A stretch of DNA of 46,243 bases from an uncultured Gammaproteobacteria bacterium (GTDB lineage Bacteria > Pseudomonadota > Gammaproteobacteria > Pseudomonadales > Azotimanducaceae), in assembly GCA_913045175.1 (NCBI GenBank), contig CAJWQG010000027.1, positions 1 to 46,243 of the forward strand, written 5' to 3'. The notes beneath the pieces were generated by a model. It saw nothing but the letters and a program-made list of their open reading frames with translations. It was not told the origin of the DNA and ran no database searches. Below are positions 36,053 through 45,034 of the stretch, piece after piece (the first letter of the stretch is position 1; each line of letters begins with the position of its first letter). The position numbers and the translations under genes are program-made.

Positions 36053-37816
36053 TTAGATGCGTGCCGTTGCTCCTGTCAGCCACAGGCGGTCTTCGTCACC
36101 CAAAAGCGGACTCAGTTTTTCCTGAACCGTATCGTGATAGTGATTTAACCAGGCAACTTCACCGGCAGTCATAACTTCGAGATCGATCAGGCTGAGATCA
36201 AATGGCGCGAACGTGATAGTTTCAAAGGCGAGCATGTTGTTCTCGGTTTCCCGTACGGCCATCAGATTCTCGCAGCGAATACCAAAGTCCCCCTCCTGGT
36301 AATAGCCTGGTTCGTTAGACAGGACCATTCCGGGAAGCAGCGACTGCTGGGGTGCGCTTTTGGATATTCTCTGGGGACCTTCATGGACTGATAGGAAGCA
36401 GCCCACGCCATGGCCAGTACCATGGTCGAAATCGGCACCAACCTGCCATAAAAACTGCCTTGCCAGGACATCAAGCTGTACGCCGGATGTTCCCTTTGGA
36501 AAAATCGCTTCACTAAGTGAGATGTGGCCTTTTAGTACCAGGGTAAACATCCGTTTCTGTTCCGCGGAGGGCTCGCCGATGGCTACTGTTCGAGTGATGT
36601 CGGTCGTTCCGTCAGAGAACTGACCGCCACTATCAACAAGGTACAGTGAACCCTGCGTGAGGCTGGCGGGGTCTCCGTTGACGTGGTTGTAATGACAGAT
36701 GGCACTGTTCGATCCTGCCGCCGAAATGGTGTCGAAAGAAAGGTCGCGTATATCTTCTAGTTCATTTCGAAAACTTAAGAGTTTGTCTGCCAGGATTGCT
36801 TCGTCATGCAGGTTACCTTCGGCGACCTCGCGGCTTAACCAGGCTAAAAATCGCGTTACAGCGGAACCATCCCGGATGTGACAGTTGCGCATGCCCTGTA
36901 GTTCCACTGAGTTTTTCTGTGCCTTGGGCAGGAGTACCGGGTCTTGGCCTTCAACCAGTGAAGCGCCCGCTTCGACACATCGCAGTGCAGTAAAAGCATT
37001 GGTGGCTTCGGGATCGCAAAGGACCTTAAGTTCCGAGAAAGAAGAAAGTCTGGATCCGATCTCAGTATCACTTTCTACAGTGACGCCATCTCCTACATGT
37101 TCATGGAGCTCTCGGGGAATTTTTCCAAGGTCTGTAAAGAGGGTCATCGCTCCATCAGTGGCAAGCGTCGAGTTAGATAGAAGCACCGGCAGTCTGGGTA
37201 CGTCGTTGCCCCGGATGTTCAGGAGCCATGCGATCGAGTCCAGTTGCGTAATGAGAGCAACATCTGCGCCTTTGTCCCTAATGGCTTTGCCAATTCGCTG
37301 CCGCTTCTTTTCGCTGTGCTCTCCCGTAAATTTTTCCTCCAGTAGTGTTGCGATGTGGCCTTCGGATTGGGGTCTATCTTCCCAGTTTTCATCGATGGGA
37401 TTTCGACGTAACTCCTCCACAGCAAGCCCGGCTTTCTCACATCTTGCGGAAACCTCCCGGTACCACTTGTAGGAATGTAGTCGGCTGTCGACGCCGATGC
37501 GACCTTCATTCAATTGGCTGACTAACCAGTCGATTGGTGGCTCATCGATGAGATGATGTACTTCATACAGATCAGCGGAAACCTGCTGTCTGACCTGAAT
37601 GGTGTAGCGTCCATCGACGAAAATAGCAGCGCGGTCGGCGAGGATAATCGCCATGCCCGCTGAGCCGCTGAACCCACTGATCCAGCGCAGTCGCTGATTG
37701 TGTTCAGGAACATACTCACCCAGATACTCGTCGGTGGTCGGAACAAAGAAGGCCTGAATGTCCTCTTCTGCCATGGCCTTGCGTACCAGGGCTAGTTTCT
37801 CATCAATGCTATACAT
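36053..37816 (-). CDS. Xaa-Pro aminopeptidase (aminopeptidase P, M24B, long form)
   Basis: The enzyme removes N-terminal residues before proline. The 587 residues follow the long three-domain form: two creatinase-like N-terminal domains (about 1-310), then the pita-bread catalytic domain with metal ligands in LVDSGGQFSDGTTDITR (two Asp), HGTGHGVGCFLSVHEGP (His), SNEPGYY (Glu) and IRCENL (Glu), and a C-terminal M24_C domain. It lacks a signal peptide, so it is cytoplasmic. It lies 9 bases after the broken kinase gene, probably in one transcript. Confidence 0.92.
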   Translation of the reverse strand: MYSIDEKLALVRKAMAEEDIQAFFVPTTDEYLGEYVPEHNQRLRWISGFSGSAGMAIILADRAAIFVDGRYTIQVRQQVSADLYEVHHLIDEPPIDWLVSQLNEGRIGVDSRLHSYKWYREVSARCEKAGLAVEELRRNPIDENWEDRPQSEGHIATLLEEKFTGEHSEKKRQRIGKAIRDKGADVALITQLDSIAWLLNIRGNDVPRLPVLLSNSTLATDGAMTLFTDLGKIPRELHEHVGDGVTVESDTEIGSRLSSFSELKVLCDPEATNAFTALRCVEAGASLVEGQDPVLLPKAQKNSVELQGMRNCHIRDGSAVTRFLAWLSREVAEGNLHDEAILADKLLSFRNELEDIRDLSFDTISAAGSNSAICHYNHVNGDPASLTQGSLYLVDSGGQFSDGTTDITRTVAIGEPSAEQKRMFTLVLKGHISLSEAIFPKGTSGVQLDVLARQFLWQVGADFDHGTGHGVGCFLSVHEGPQRISKSAPQQSLLPGMVLSNEPGYYQEGDFGIRCENLMAVRETENNMLAFETITFAPFDLSLIDLEVMTAGEVAWLNHYHDTVQEKLSPLLGDEDRLWLTGATARI

Positions 37817-37825
37817 AAGGTTTGC

Positions 37826-38379
37826 TTAGAACATCATGTCCCGTTTCATATCGTTGGGTAGCAGCGCGAGAATATTCTGTACTGTGGTTTCCGCGGATTC
37901 ACCGGAAGTATTGATGGTGATTGACGGACCGGGTAACTCGGGAATCTCGAACGTGCCTGACGACATGGCGTCTTCAAGTAACTGAAAGTCATCGACCTTC
38001 TCTGGCGTACCACGCTCAGGCGCTTCGACACGCCCTTTCAACTCGTCTTCATCACAGGTAAGTCCGACGAATATCCCGATACCACCAGAATTTTGTGCAG
38101 TCTCGATATAGTTCTTGTAATTATCGAGAGGAATAGAGGGTTCATAGGTGAACGAAGAGATGACGGCGTACGACATCAGCTCCAACGACTCCTCAATGAG
38201 GTTCTTCGTAATGCTATCGCGTAGTTGGTTGAAAACAGGAGAGGAATAGCCAATACAGGGCCAAGTAATGCAGCAAGGTGTTGAAAATTCAGAAACGGGT
38301 AATCCAGTTCCTTGGCAAGCTCAATGGCGATGGTTCTCTTCCCGACTCCGGGAACGCCGTGCAGAAAAATTAGATGCAT
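37826..38379 (-). pseudogene. P-loop kinase-like NTPase, frameshifted
   Basis: The N terminus has a Walker A motif (HGVPGVGKRTIAIELAKEL), as in small-molecule kinases and AAA-type ATPases. After LLGPV the frame runs into a stop, while the continuation (GYSSPVFNQLRDSITK, then ELMSYAVISSF) lies in another frame. Adding one T to the TT at plus-strand 38252-38253 restores LLGPVFGYSSP and gives 184 residues. The start is good: AAGGAG lies 5-6 bases before the ATG at 38379. I cannot name the substrate. It is divergent from the EstB-like gene. Confidence 0.8.
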
Positions 38380-38475
38380 ACCAACTCCTTCACTGGTTGG
38401 TTGATGACTTCCGCTACTTTACAGACACCACATACACTTGTCATTTACGGTATTCTTGATTGTAGGAGGCAATCT

Positions 38476-39714
38476 ATGCGCAACAATTTTAGCGATGGCT
38501 GTGAAGCGACACCGGAATCTGTGGGTATGTCCAGCAAGAAGCTGGAGAATCTCTATAACCTGGGAGAACGCTACGTTGCGGAAGGTAAGCTTCCTGGTGT
38601 TGTTACCTTGGTGGCGCGCGATGGCAAGCTCGTGTATCAGTCCAGGCATGGCAACATGGATGATGAAGCGGGCAAGCCGATGCAGCTGGATGCAATATTT
38701 CGTATGTATTCCATGACGAAGCCGATCGCGAGTGTGGCGTTAATGCAGCTCTATGAAGAGGGACGCTTTCAGCTGGATGATCCCGCCTCTAAGTTCATCC
38801 CTGAGTTCAAGGACCTTAGAGTGTTCGATAAAAGGCGGGATGCAGATAACTATACGGTGAGCAAACCGCCGCGTGAAATGACAGTACGCGATCTCTTAAT
38901 GCACACGTCCGGACTTGTTTCCGGGTCGCCGGACTCTCCTGTGGGGACACTCTATCAAAGGGCCCAGATGTACGAGGGCCGAACACTCGAGTCCATGATC
39001 AAAGTATTGGGTGGTCTGCCGTTGCACTGCGACCCTGGCTCCGAGTGGAACTATGGTATTTCCACAGACGTGGTCGGATATCTGTGCGAGGTGCTGTCGG
39101 GGGTGCCATTTGACGAATACCTGCAAAAAAACATCTTTGAGCCATTGCAGATGACCGACACAGGATTTCATGCTGACCCCGAAAATGTGGATAGGCTCTG
39201 TGCGTGTTATCAGGTTGGCAGTAATGGTGAGAAACAATACGAGTTACAGGATGCGCCGGCGGGTAGTAGCTTCCTCAAGCCAAAAACCTACTTTTCAGGT
39301 GCGGGTGGACTTGTGTCAACAGCGAACGACTATCTGCAATTCTGCAAGATGCTGACTAACGGCGGGGAGTTAAATGGCGAACGTATCATTGGTAGTCGAA
39401 CGTTAGCCTATATGGCGACTAACCATTTGCCCGGCGATAAAGACCTTGCGGCGATGGGACAACCTCAGTTTGCCGAGACTACCATGGAGGGAATCGGCTT
39501 TGGGTTAGGGTTTGCGGTACTACTTGATCCTACGGCGGCACAGGTTATTGGGACGCCAGGAGAATATTACTGGGGCGGCATGGCCTCGACCGCTTTCTAT
39601 ATTTCACCGGAGGAAGAAATGGCTGTGATTTTTCTGACGCAACTTGTTCCGTCAGGTAGCCATCCGATTCGCCGACAGATTCGCGCTGCGGCTTACGGTG
39701 CCATTACTGACTAG
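38476..39714 (+). CDS. Serine hydrolase, class C beta-lactamase / EstB esterase family
   Basis: The catalytic Ser-x-x-Lys tetrad (SMTK) is at residues 79-82, with a Tyr motif (NYGIS) in mid-protein and a late WGGMAS segment in the KTG-like position. This is the pattern of penicillin-binding-protein-like esterases rather than true AmpC enzymes. The ATG at 38476 gives 412 residues and has a perfect AGGAGG 6 bases upstream; the frame is open further back but lacks support. No signal peptide is seen, which argues for a cytoplasmic esterase and against drug resistance. Its stop codon is in the first unit of a 13-bp tandem repeat. Confidence 0.88.
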   Translation: MRNNFSDGCEATPESVGMSSKKLENLYNLGERYVAEGKLPGVVTLVARDGKLVYQSRHGNMDDEAGKPMQLDAIFRMYSMTKPIASVALMQLYEEGRFQLDDPASKFIPEFKDLRVFDKRRDADNYTVSKPPREMTVRDLLMHTSGLVSGSPDSPVGTLYQRAQMYEGRTLESMIKVLGGLPLHCDPGSEWNYGISTDVVGYLCEVLSGVPFDEYLQKNIFEPLQMTDTGFHADPENVDRLCACYQVGSNGEKQYELQDAPAGSSFLKPKTYFSGAGGLVSTANDYLQFCKMLTNGGELNGERIIGSRTLAYMATNHLPGDKDLAAMGQPQFAETTMEGIGFGLGFAVLLDPTAAQVIGTPGEYYWGGMASTAFYISPEEEMAVIFLTQLVPSGSHPIRRQIRAAAYGAITD

Positions 39715-39773
39715 GAAGCCTGACTAGGAAGTCCAACCAGGAAGCTCGACCGGGATGCCCGACTAGGCATCGG
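39709..39773. repeat. Five tandem 13-bp repeats spanning two convergent stop codons
   Basis: Units start at 39709, 39722, 39735, 39748 and 39761; the best pair is GACTAGGAAGCCT and GACTAGGAAGTCC, the third and fourth are diverged, and the fifth begins GACTAGG again. The CTAG in unit 1 supplies the stop of the serine hydrolase, and the CTAG in unit 5 supplies the stop of the convergent phosphatase. No hairpin with a T tract is present, so it is not a standard terminator. Confidence 0.85.
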
Positions 39774-40362
39774 GAAGATGTGACCAGTCTCCTGGCCAAA
39801 CGCAACCGTGTAACCTGAGCCCATCGGGTTTGTGCTGCTCGAAAAATGCCGCAACGCCGAAATGCCTATCTTTCCCTGACTTGAATCCAAGGTAACGCTT
39901 CTCGTCAACGTTGGTGAGACTGTCGATACATGAGCTATGAGTTACCAGGATGGTATTGGTCGCGATTGGCAGTTCATGAACGTGCGTGTTGAAACCCGGC
40001 AGGCAGGGCTTTGATATTCCATCATCTGGATTCGAGTTGCCGAAAGCCAACAGGGCCGTATCTCGAGTGCGTGTCATTGAGCTGTGAAATGAAAGGTATT
40101 TGCCGCCCAGTGTCCTATGCAAGCCCGTGCTAATATCAACGGCCTGTTGTCGTCCCTTATCGGTAAGGAATTCGTCATTATCAATGCAACCTGGCTCATC
40201 CTTACACTTCGCCGTATGGCGCAGAATCATGATGATCTGCTCATCCGCCCACTTCTCCTGTAGATCCTTCCATCCGGCCTGGTTGCTGGCGAGCGAATTG
40301 CATTCTTCATTTACCAGTGAGCAGGAAGAACAAAACAGAACAAGCAGGCCAATTAGTCGCAT
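39763..40362 (-). CDS. Exported histidine phosphatase family protein
   Basis: The histidine phosphatase (phosphoglycerate-mutase-like) signature is seen in MILRHTAKC (catalytic His), the second Arg in SSMTRTRDTAL, and a second His in LVTHSSCID. The ATG at 40362 gives 199 residues and begins with a signal sequence (MRLIGLLVLFCSSCSL). The Cys at residue 14 could be lipidated, but the -3 position is Cys rather than Leu, so lipoprotein status is doubtful. The start lies one base after the pabB stop, so translation is probably coupled. The substrate is unknown. Confidence 0.82.
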   Translation of the reverse strand: MRLIGLLVLFCSSCSLVNEECNSLASNQAGWKDLQEKWADEQIIMILRHTAKCKDEPGCIDNDEFLTDKGRQQAVDISTGLHRTLGGKYLSFHSSMTRTRDTALLAFGNSNPDDGISKPCLPGFNTHVHELPIATNTILVTHSSCIDSLTNVDEKRYLGFKSGKDRHFGVAAFFEQHKPDGLRLHGCVWPGDWSHLPDA

Positions 40363-40363
40363 G

Positions 40364-42136
40364 TCAGTAATCCAGAGTGACATTTATTCGTCCACGGACA
40401 CTGTTGATCAAGTAGATTTCGTCGTAGTCCATGAGTGAATCGAGTGGAACTATGCACTCTTCCAGTTTGCCTTCATCGAGTAATTTCTGGCGGTAGGTGC
40501 CGCCAAGCAACCCACATTCGATCGGGGGCGTGAAATGTCTCCCTTCTTTTACCACCACGAGATTAGCGATACAGGATTCTGTGACCTCGTGATCCTCGTT
40601 AAACAGCAGAACATCATCAGCGTCCTGGTGCGACGCCAGTAAGCTATCGTAGAGCTGTCGATTAGTCGTCTTGTGATAAAGGAACACTTCTTCACGATCA
40701 ATAGGCTTGTCAGCGACTGCGAGTCGATAGTTTTTCAAAGGAATAAGCGGCGCCGCTTCGATAGTGACCTCACCCTGTTTGCTCAATAACAGCCTGACCC
40801 GATAGGGCGCGTCATCCAGATTCTCCCCGGCGAAACTTTCCAACTGGTTCCGAATCTCGGTTTCGTCCAAAGCGAACAAAAAATAGGAGGCAGAGCGTTT
40901 GAGTCGGGCAATGTGGGATTCCAGAAGATCAAATCCACCTGCCGGGGACCAGCGCATTGTTTCGAGCAGCTCAAAGGTCTGAAACGAATCGCTTACGACT
41001 CTGGTTTTGGTAAAGCACTCTGCGTACTCACGATCGGGTTGGGAATCCCAGATAATGCCGCTACCTGTACCGTAGGTGGCTTTGTGTTCTTTGAGGTCCA
41101 GCGTAAGTGTGCGAATGGCGACGTTGAACTGTGCCTTTCTATCAGGGGCTATATGACCGATTGAGCCGGTATAGATTCCGCGCGGTTCCTGCTCCAGATC
41201 GCGGATAAGCTTCATGGTATTTACTTTTGGTGCGCCTGTGATGGACGCACTGGGGAAGAGTGCATGAAAGATCTCGCCGAGGGAGGCTTTAGTTTGCGCG
41301 CTAACGTCTGTGGTCATCTGGAACAGGGTTTCATAGGTTTCCAGTCTAAACAGCTCATCGACGTGTACGCTACCGGACTCGGCGACTCGTCCAAGATCGT
41401 TTCGAATCATATCGACGATCATCAGATTTTCCGCCCGGTCCTTGATGGAGTTGATTAGTCCATTGCTGAGCTGCTTGTCCTCCGCGTGGTTTTTCCCCCG
41501 GGGCGCAGTGCCCTTCATCGGTCTGCAGGTAATCGTTTCGCCATCCATCTGGAAAAAAAGTTCAGGTGACAAAGATGCAATCGCAAATTGACCGGTATTG
41601 ATGAACGCAGCGTAAGGCGCTGCATGATGTGTGGTTAACGCAACGAAGGCCCTATAAGGGTCGCCAGTAAAACTGGCGCGCTGTCGAAAACTATAGTTCA
41701 CCTGATAGGTGTTACCGGAGACGATCTCCTTCTTGATCTTTTCTACGTTGGCGAGATAGTCGCACTCGGACAGTGACGGCGACCAGCTTTTAATCCTGGA
41801 TTGATCCACCATGGGCTGCGGGAGTTCGTACAACACGTCCACGTTGTCGTAAACGCCAAACCAGATTACCGGGAATTCATCCAGGGGAGCGTGAGTGATA
41901 AGCGCATTATCGAAAGCGCTTGCCGCTTCGTACGCCAGGAAACCGGCAGCGTATTTCCCTGAGGCGGTCGCCTGCTCCACCTGGTCCAAAAGGGGGCGCA
42001 CGTCAGCGCTTAAGCAGGAAGAGAGGACGTCCTGTGGTTCGGAAAACATGAGCCACTCATCGTTCTGCCGTATGGCAGCGAAACCGAGAGCGTTTGACGT
42101 GGCGTTGCTCACAATGGTCAATCCAAAGGGATCCAT
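40364..42136 (-). CDS. pabB: Aminodeoxychorismate synthase component I fused to aminodeoxychorismate lyase (PabB-PabC)
   Basis: The N-terminal ~370 residues are a chorismate-binding domain with PMKGTAPRG (the Lys expected in PabB rather than TrpE), MIVDMIRNDLGRV and FPSASITGAPKV. The C-terminal ~200 residues are a class IV aminotransferase domain with the PLP Lys in YHKTTNRQLYD and a TESCIANLVV segment, corresponding to PabC. One 590-residue protein would thus make 4-aminobenzoate for folate from chorismate, with a separate PabA supplying ammonia. Such fusions are known in several Proteobacteria. It is divergent from the POT transporter. Confidence 0.92.
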   Translation of the reverse strand: MDPFGLTIVSNATSNALGFAAIRQNDEWLMFSEPQDVLSSCLSADVRPLLDQVEQATASGKYAAGFLAYEAASAFDNALITHAPLDEFPVIWFGVYDNVDVLYELPQPMVDQSRIKSWSPSLSECDYLANVEKIKKEIVSGNTYQVNYSFRQRASFTGDPYRAFVALTTHHAAPYAAFINTGQFAIASLSPELFFQMDGETITCRPMKGTAPRGKNHAEDKQLSNGLINSIKDRAENLMIVDMIRNDLGRVAESGSVHVDELFRLETYETLFQMTTDVSAQTKASLGEIFHALFPSASITGAPKVNTMKLIRDLEQEPRGIYTGSIGHIAPDRKAQFNVAIRTLTLDLKEHKATYGTGSGIIWDSQPDREYAECFTKTRVVSDSFQTFELLETMRWSPAGGFDLLESHIARLKRSASYFLFALDETEIRNQLESFAGENLDDAPYRVRLLLSKQGEVTIEAAPLIPLKNYRLAVADKPIDREEVFLYHKTTNRQLYDSLLASHQDADDVLLFNEDHEVTESCIANLVVVKEGRHFTPPIECGLLGGTYRQKLLDEGKLEECIVPLDSLMDYDEIYLINSVRGRINVTLDY

Positions 42137-42190
42137 TCTATACGAAATGGTGTTTTGCGATTAGTTGTCTAACTCGATAAGGTGCCGTCC

Positions 42191-43723
42191 ATGTCTGCGT
42201 CACACACAAACGAGATTCTTGGCCATCCAAGGGGCCTGTATGTCCTGTTCCTGACGGAGCTGTGGGAGCGTTTTAGTTACTACGGGATGCGGGCTTTGCT
42301 AATTCTTTATTTAACCAAGCATTTTCTGTTCGGTGACAAGGAAGGTGGTTTGATTGTCGGTAGCTATGCCGCGCTCGTTTACGCGATGCCGGTCATCGGG
42401 GGGATGATCGCCGATCGCTACCTGGGCTTTAAAAAAGCGATTACTTTCGGCGCGATATTGCTTGTTTGCGGTCACTTCGGGATGGCGTTTGAAGGCCCGG
42501 CCGCAGAACGGGTGATGCATGAAGGTGAAAGTATTGTTCAGCGGGACGGAATATATACGCAGATTTTCTATCTCTCTCTTGCCCTGATCATCGTTGGTGT
42601 TGGTTTTTTGAAAGCTAATATTTCCAGCATAGTAGGGCAACTCTATGGTGTAGACGATCCACGACGTGATGCGGGTTTTACAATCTTCTATATGGGAATA
42701 AATCTGGGTGCGCTCGTTGCCACCCTGTTGTGTGCATACCTTGGTGAAACCTATAGCTGGCGATATGGTTTTGGCCTCGCGGGTATCGGAATGTTGTTTG
42801 GCCTCGCCACTTTCCTGCGGGGCAGCAGGCATCTTCAGGGGTTGGGTGAGCCACCTGATCGAAGTGAGCTGGGCACGCCGATCATTGGCAGCCTAAGTAA
42901 AGAATTTGCGATCTACGGCATCGGTATTGTGGTGGTGGCGGGCATTTGGCAGCTAATGCAAAGGACCGGTGAACTCGGGTTACTGCTTTCTGGTTTTGGG
43001 ACCATTGTGGTTGCGTGGATCGTCTGGTTTTCACTTTCTAGATGTGCACCGATTGAACGTGATCGCATGTTAGTGATGCTGGTGTTGATGATACTTTCGG
43101 TGTTTTTCTGGGCGTTGTTTGAACAGGCAGGCTCTTCCCTCACGCTTTTTACCGATCGCAATGTGGATATGGGCGAGGTATTCACTGCGGGAATGTTTCA
43201 GTCACTGAATCCGTTTTACATCATCGTCTTCGCGCCAGTGTTTGCCTGGATTTGGGTGCGGTTGTCGCAAAAGGGACTGGAGCCATCGACCCCGGCGAAA
43301 TTTGGTCTTGGCGTTTTGCAGGTTGGTCTGGGTTTTGCGGTTCTGGTGTACGGTGCGGCTCAGGCAGGACCAGACGGCAAGGTCGCGGTGGTTTGGTTGG
43401 CGTTGATGTACCTGTTACATACTACCGGCGAGTTGTGTCTGTCTCCCGTGGGGTTGTCCATGGTGACCAAATTGAGCGTGGCCCGCGTCGGGGGCATGAT
43501 GATGGGAGTATGGTTCTTGTCGAGTTCTTTTGCCGCCTACGCGGCCGGTATGATTGCAGGCCTCATGGCTATTACCGATCAACAGGGTGGTCAATCCAGT
43601 GTCGAGTCGCTGGTGATATATACGAGCGTATTCGAGAAACTTGCTTTGCTCGCTATCGTTCTGGGCGTGATTATTCTGCTCGTATCCCCAATGCTCCATC
43701 GGCGAATGCATATTCAACAGTGA
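42191..43723 (+). CDS. Proton-dependent oligopeptide transporter (POT/PTR2 family)
   Basis: The protein imports di- or tripeptides with protons across the inner membrane. The 510 residues hold about 12-14 membrane helices. The family's ExxER proton-coupling motif is in LTELWERFSYYGMRA, and the PTR2 signature continues through FYMGINLGALVA and the FWALFEQAGSSLTLF segment. The ATG at 42191 is chosen because AAGGTG lies 6 bases upstream; a GTG at 42182 is part of that site. Amino-terminal peptidases such as the aminopeptidase P at 36053 could use its substrates, but they are not in one operon. Confidence 0.93.
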   Translation: MSASHTNEILGHPRGLYVLFLTELWERFSYYGMRALLILYLTKHFLFGDKEGGLIVGSYAALVYAMPVIGGMIADRYLGFKKAITFGAILLVCGHFGMAFEGPAAERVMHEGESIVQRDGIYTQIFYLSLALIIVGVGFLKANISSIVGQLYGVDDPRRDAGFTIFYMGINLGALVATLLCAYLGETYSWRYGFGLAGIGMLFGLATFLRGSRHLQGLGEPPDRSELGTPIIGSLSKEFAIYGIGIVVVAGIWQLMQRTGELGLLLSGFGTIVVAWIVWFSLSRCAPIERDRMLVMLVLMILSVFFWALFEQAGSSLTLFTDRNVDMGEVFTAGMFQSLNPFYIIVFAPVFAWIWVRLSQKGLEPSTPAKFGLGVLQVGLGFAVLVYGAAQAGPDGKVAVVWLALMYLLHTTGELCLSPVGLSMVTKLSVARVGGMMMGVWFLSSSFAAYAAGMIAGLMAITDQQGGQSSVESLVIYTSVFEKLALLAIVLGVIILLVSPMLHRRMHIQQ

Positions 43724-43776
43724 AAGTGCGTTTGTTCTATATGGTAAGCTTTTCGTGTCAATTCATTGGAACACTT

Positions 43777-44238
43777 ATGTATCGTAATTACCGCTTTTTC
43801 GTTTTCCTCTCGCTGCTATTTTTCCAAAATCTAGCCCTGGCCGACCAGACGGATACTCCTCTAACAGGTAAGGAGTATTTGAAACAAAACGCTGAACGCG
43901 AGGGTGTCATAGTTACCAGATCTGGATTGCAGTATGAGATTCTGCAATCGGGAGATGGTGCGACGCCAAGACGAAGAGATCGTGTCGTTGCGCACTATCG
44001 TGGCACCTTCATTGATGGCAAGGAGTTCGATAGTAGCTTTAAGCGTAACAAACCCTTGGAGTTTCGTACGGACCAGGTGATCAAGGGTTGGGGTGAAGCG
44101 CTGATGTTGATGAAGGAAGGTGATAAGTGGCGTTTGCACATACCTTACAAGCTGGGCTATGGCAAAGACGGCTATGGTCCGATTCCACCGAAGAGTGTGT
44201 TGATCTTCGAGGTTGAGTTGTTGGAGGTTAAGCGATGA
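43777..44238 (+). CDS. Exported FKBP-type peptidyl-prolyl cis-trans isomerase
   Basis: The 153 residues begin with a signal peptide (MYRNYRFFVFLSLLFFQNLALA/DQT), then a short linker and one FKBP domain: GLQYEILQSGDG, VVAHYRGTFIDGKEFDSS, QVIKGWGEALMLMKEGDKWRLHIP and IPPKSVLIFEVELLEVKR. It should act in the periplasm on protein folding. The N-terminal dimerisation domain of Mip/FkpA is missing, so it is a short form. The ATG at 43777 fits the signal peptide; in-frame ATG 43741 is possible. Its stop overlaps the next ATG (ATGA). Confidence 0.9.
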   Translation: MYRNYRFFVFLSLLFFQNLALADQTDTPLTGKEYLKQNAEREGVIVTRSGLQYEILQSGDGATPRRRDRVVAHYRGTFIDGKEFDSSFKRNKPLEFRTDQVIKGWGEALMLMKEGDKWRLHIPYKLGYGKDGYGPIPPKSVLIFEVELLEVKR

Positions 44239-45017
44239 CATATGAAAGCATCCTAACGGAAACCTAGGGCCGAGTTGGTATTATTCGATTCAATCGTCCT
44301 GATGTGCTCAATGCCTGGACGGAGCAATTGAATGCGGAAGTGCGCGATCAGATAACACAGTGGAACAACGACGACGCGATAGGTGCGATTGTTTTGACGG
44401 GAGAGGGCAGAGCCTTTATGGCCGGTGCTGACCTTAACGCGTTCTCCGATAGGGTAAAGACTACCGGCAAAAGCGACGTGAGCACCGGTTTCGGGGGTAT
44501 GCCCCATGCAGAGTTTTATTACCGCTCAAAACCTACAATCGCCGCTATTAATGGCTGCGCAGTTGGCATAGGACTGACTATGGTACTGCCCTGTGATGTG
44601 CGGATTGCCTCGACTGATGCTTTGATGAGTATTCGCTTCATTAAAATGGGCTTGATGCCAGAACTTGGATCGACACGGATTTTGGCGCAATTAGTTGGAC
44701 TGGGAGCTGCTACTGAAATGTCCTTGACAGGTCGCATGGTCCCCGCTGATGAAGCGTTGCGTATTGGTCTGGTGACTCAAGTAACTAAGCCTGAGAGTAT
44801 GCTCGATACGGCTATTGCCAAAGGGAACGAAATCGCTGCTAATCCATCTAATGCCATTATGGCGATTAAGGAACTGCTGCGTAAGAACCCATTGGACCCG
44901 GACATTGAACGCGTAATGGAACGTGAAAGTATTCGTGATCAGATTGCCCGCCGCCATCCCAATCATGAGGAAGCCGTATCAGCGTTCCTTGAGAAACGTA
45001 ACCCTAATTTTGAATAG
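44235..45017 (+). pseudogene. Enoyl-CoA hydratase/isomerase family gene with an in-frame amber codon at position 11
   Basis: The frame starts at ATG 44235 (overlapping the FKBP stop) with MTYESILTET, then TAG at 44265-44267, then GRVGIIRFNRPDVLNAW without any shift. Downstream the crotonase fold is complete: AFMAGADLNAFSD (oxyanion hole), GCAVGIGLTMVLPCDVRIAS and the active-site segment near MGLMPELGSTR. Total 260 residues if read through. A CAG to TAG or similar single change explains it. Starting at GTG 44304 would lose the first beta strands. Either it is newly inactivated, suppressed, or a base-call error. Confidence 0.8.
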
Positions 45018-45034
45018 AGATCTAGAAAGGAGAG

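Noticed and set aside
36885-37472. 195-codon ORF opposite the aminopeptidase P gene
   Set aside because: Antisense shadow with biased Ser/Arg composition; the opposite strand has clear M24 motifs.
38374-38475. Longer N terminus for the serine hydrolase
   Set aside because: No ribosome site or hydrophobic signal supports it, while AGGAGG precedes the ATG at 38476 at ideal spacing.
38476-39714. A beta-lactamase resistance gene
   Set aside because: The SMTK/Tyr pattern fits EstB-type esterases, and there is no signal peptide or ampR-like neighbour, so drug resistance is not supported.
43252-43776. N-terminal extension of the FKBP reading frame into the POT transporter gene
   Set aside because: The extension overlaps real transporter code in another frame and would bury the signal peptide; ATG 43777 is the sound start.
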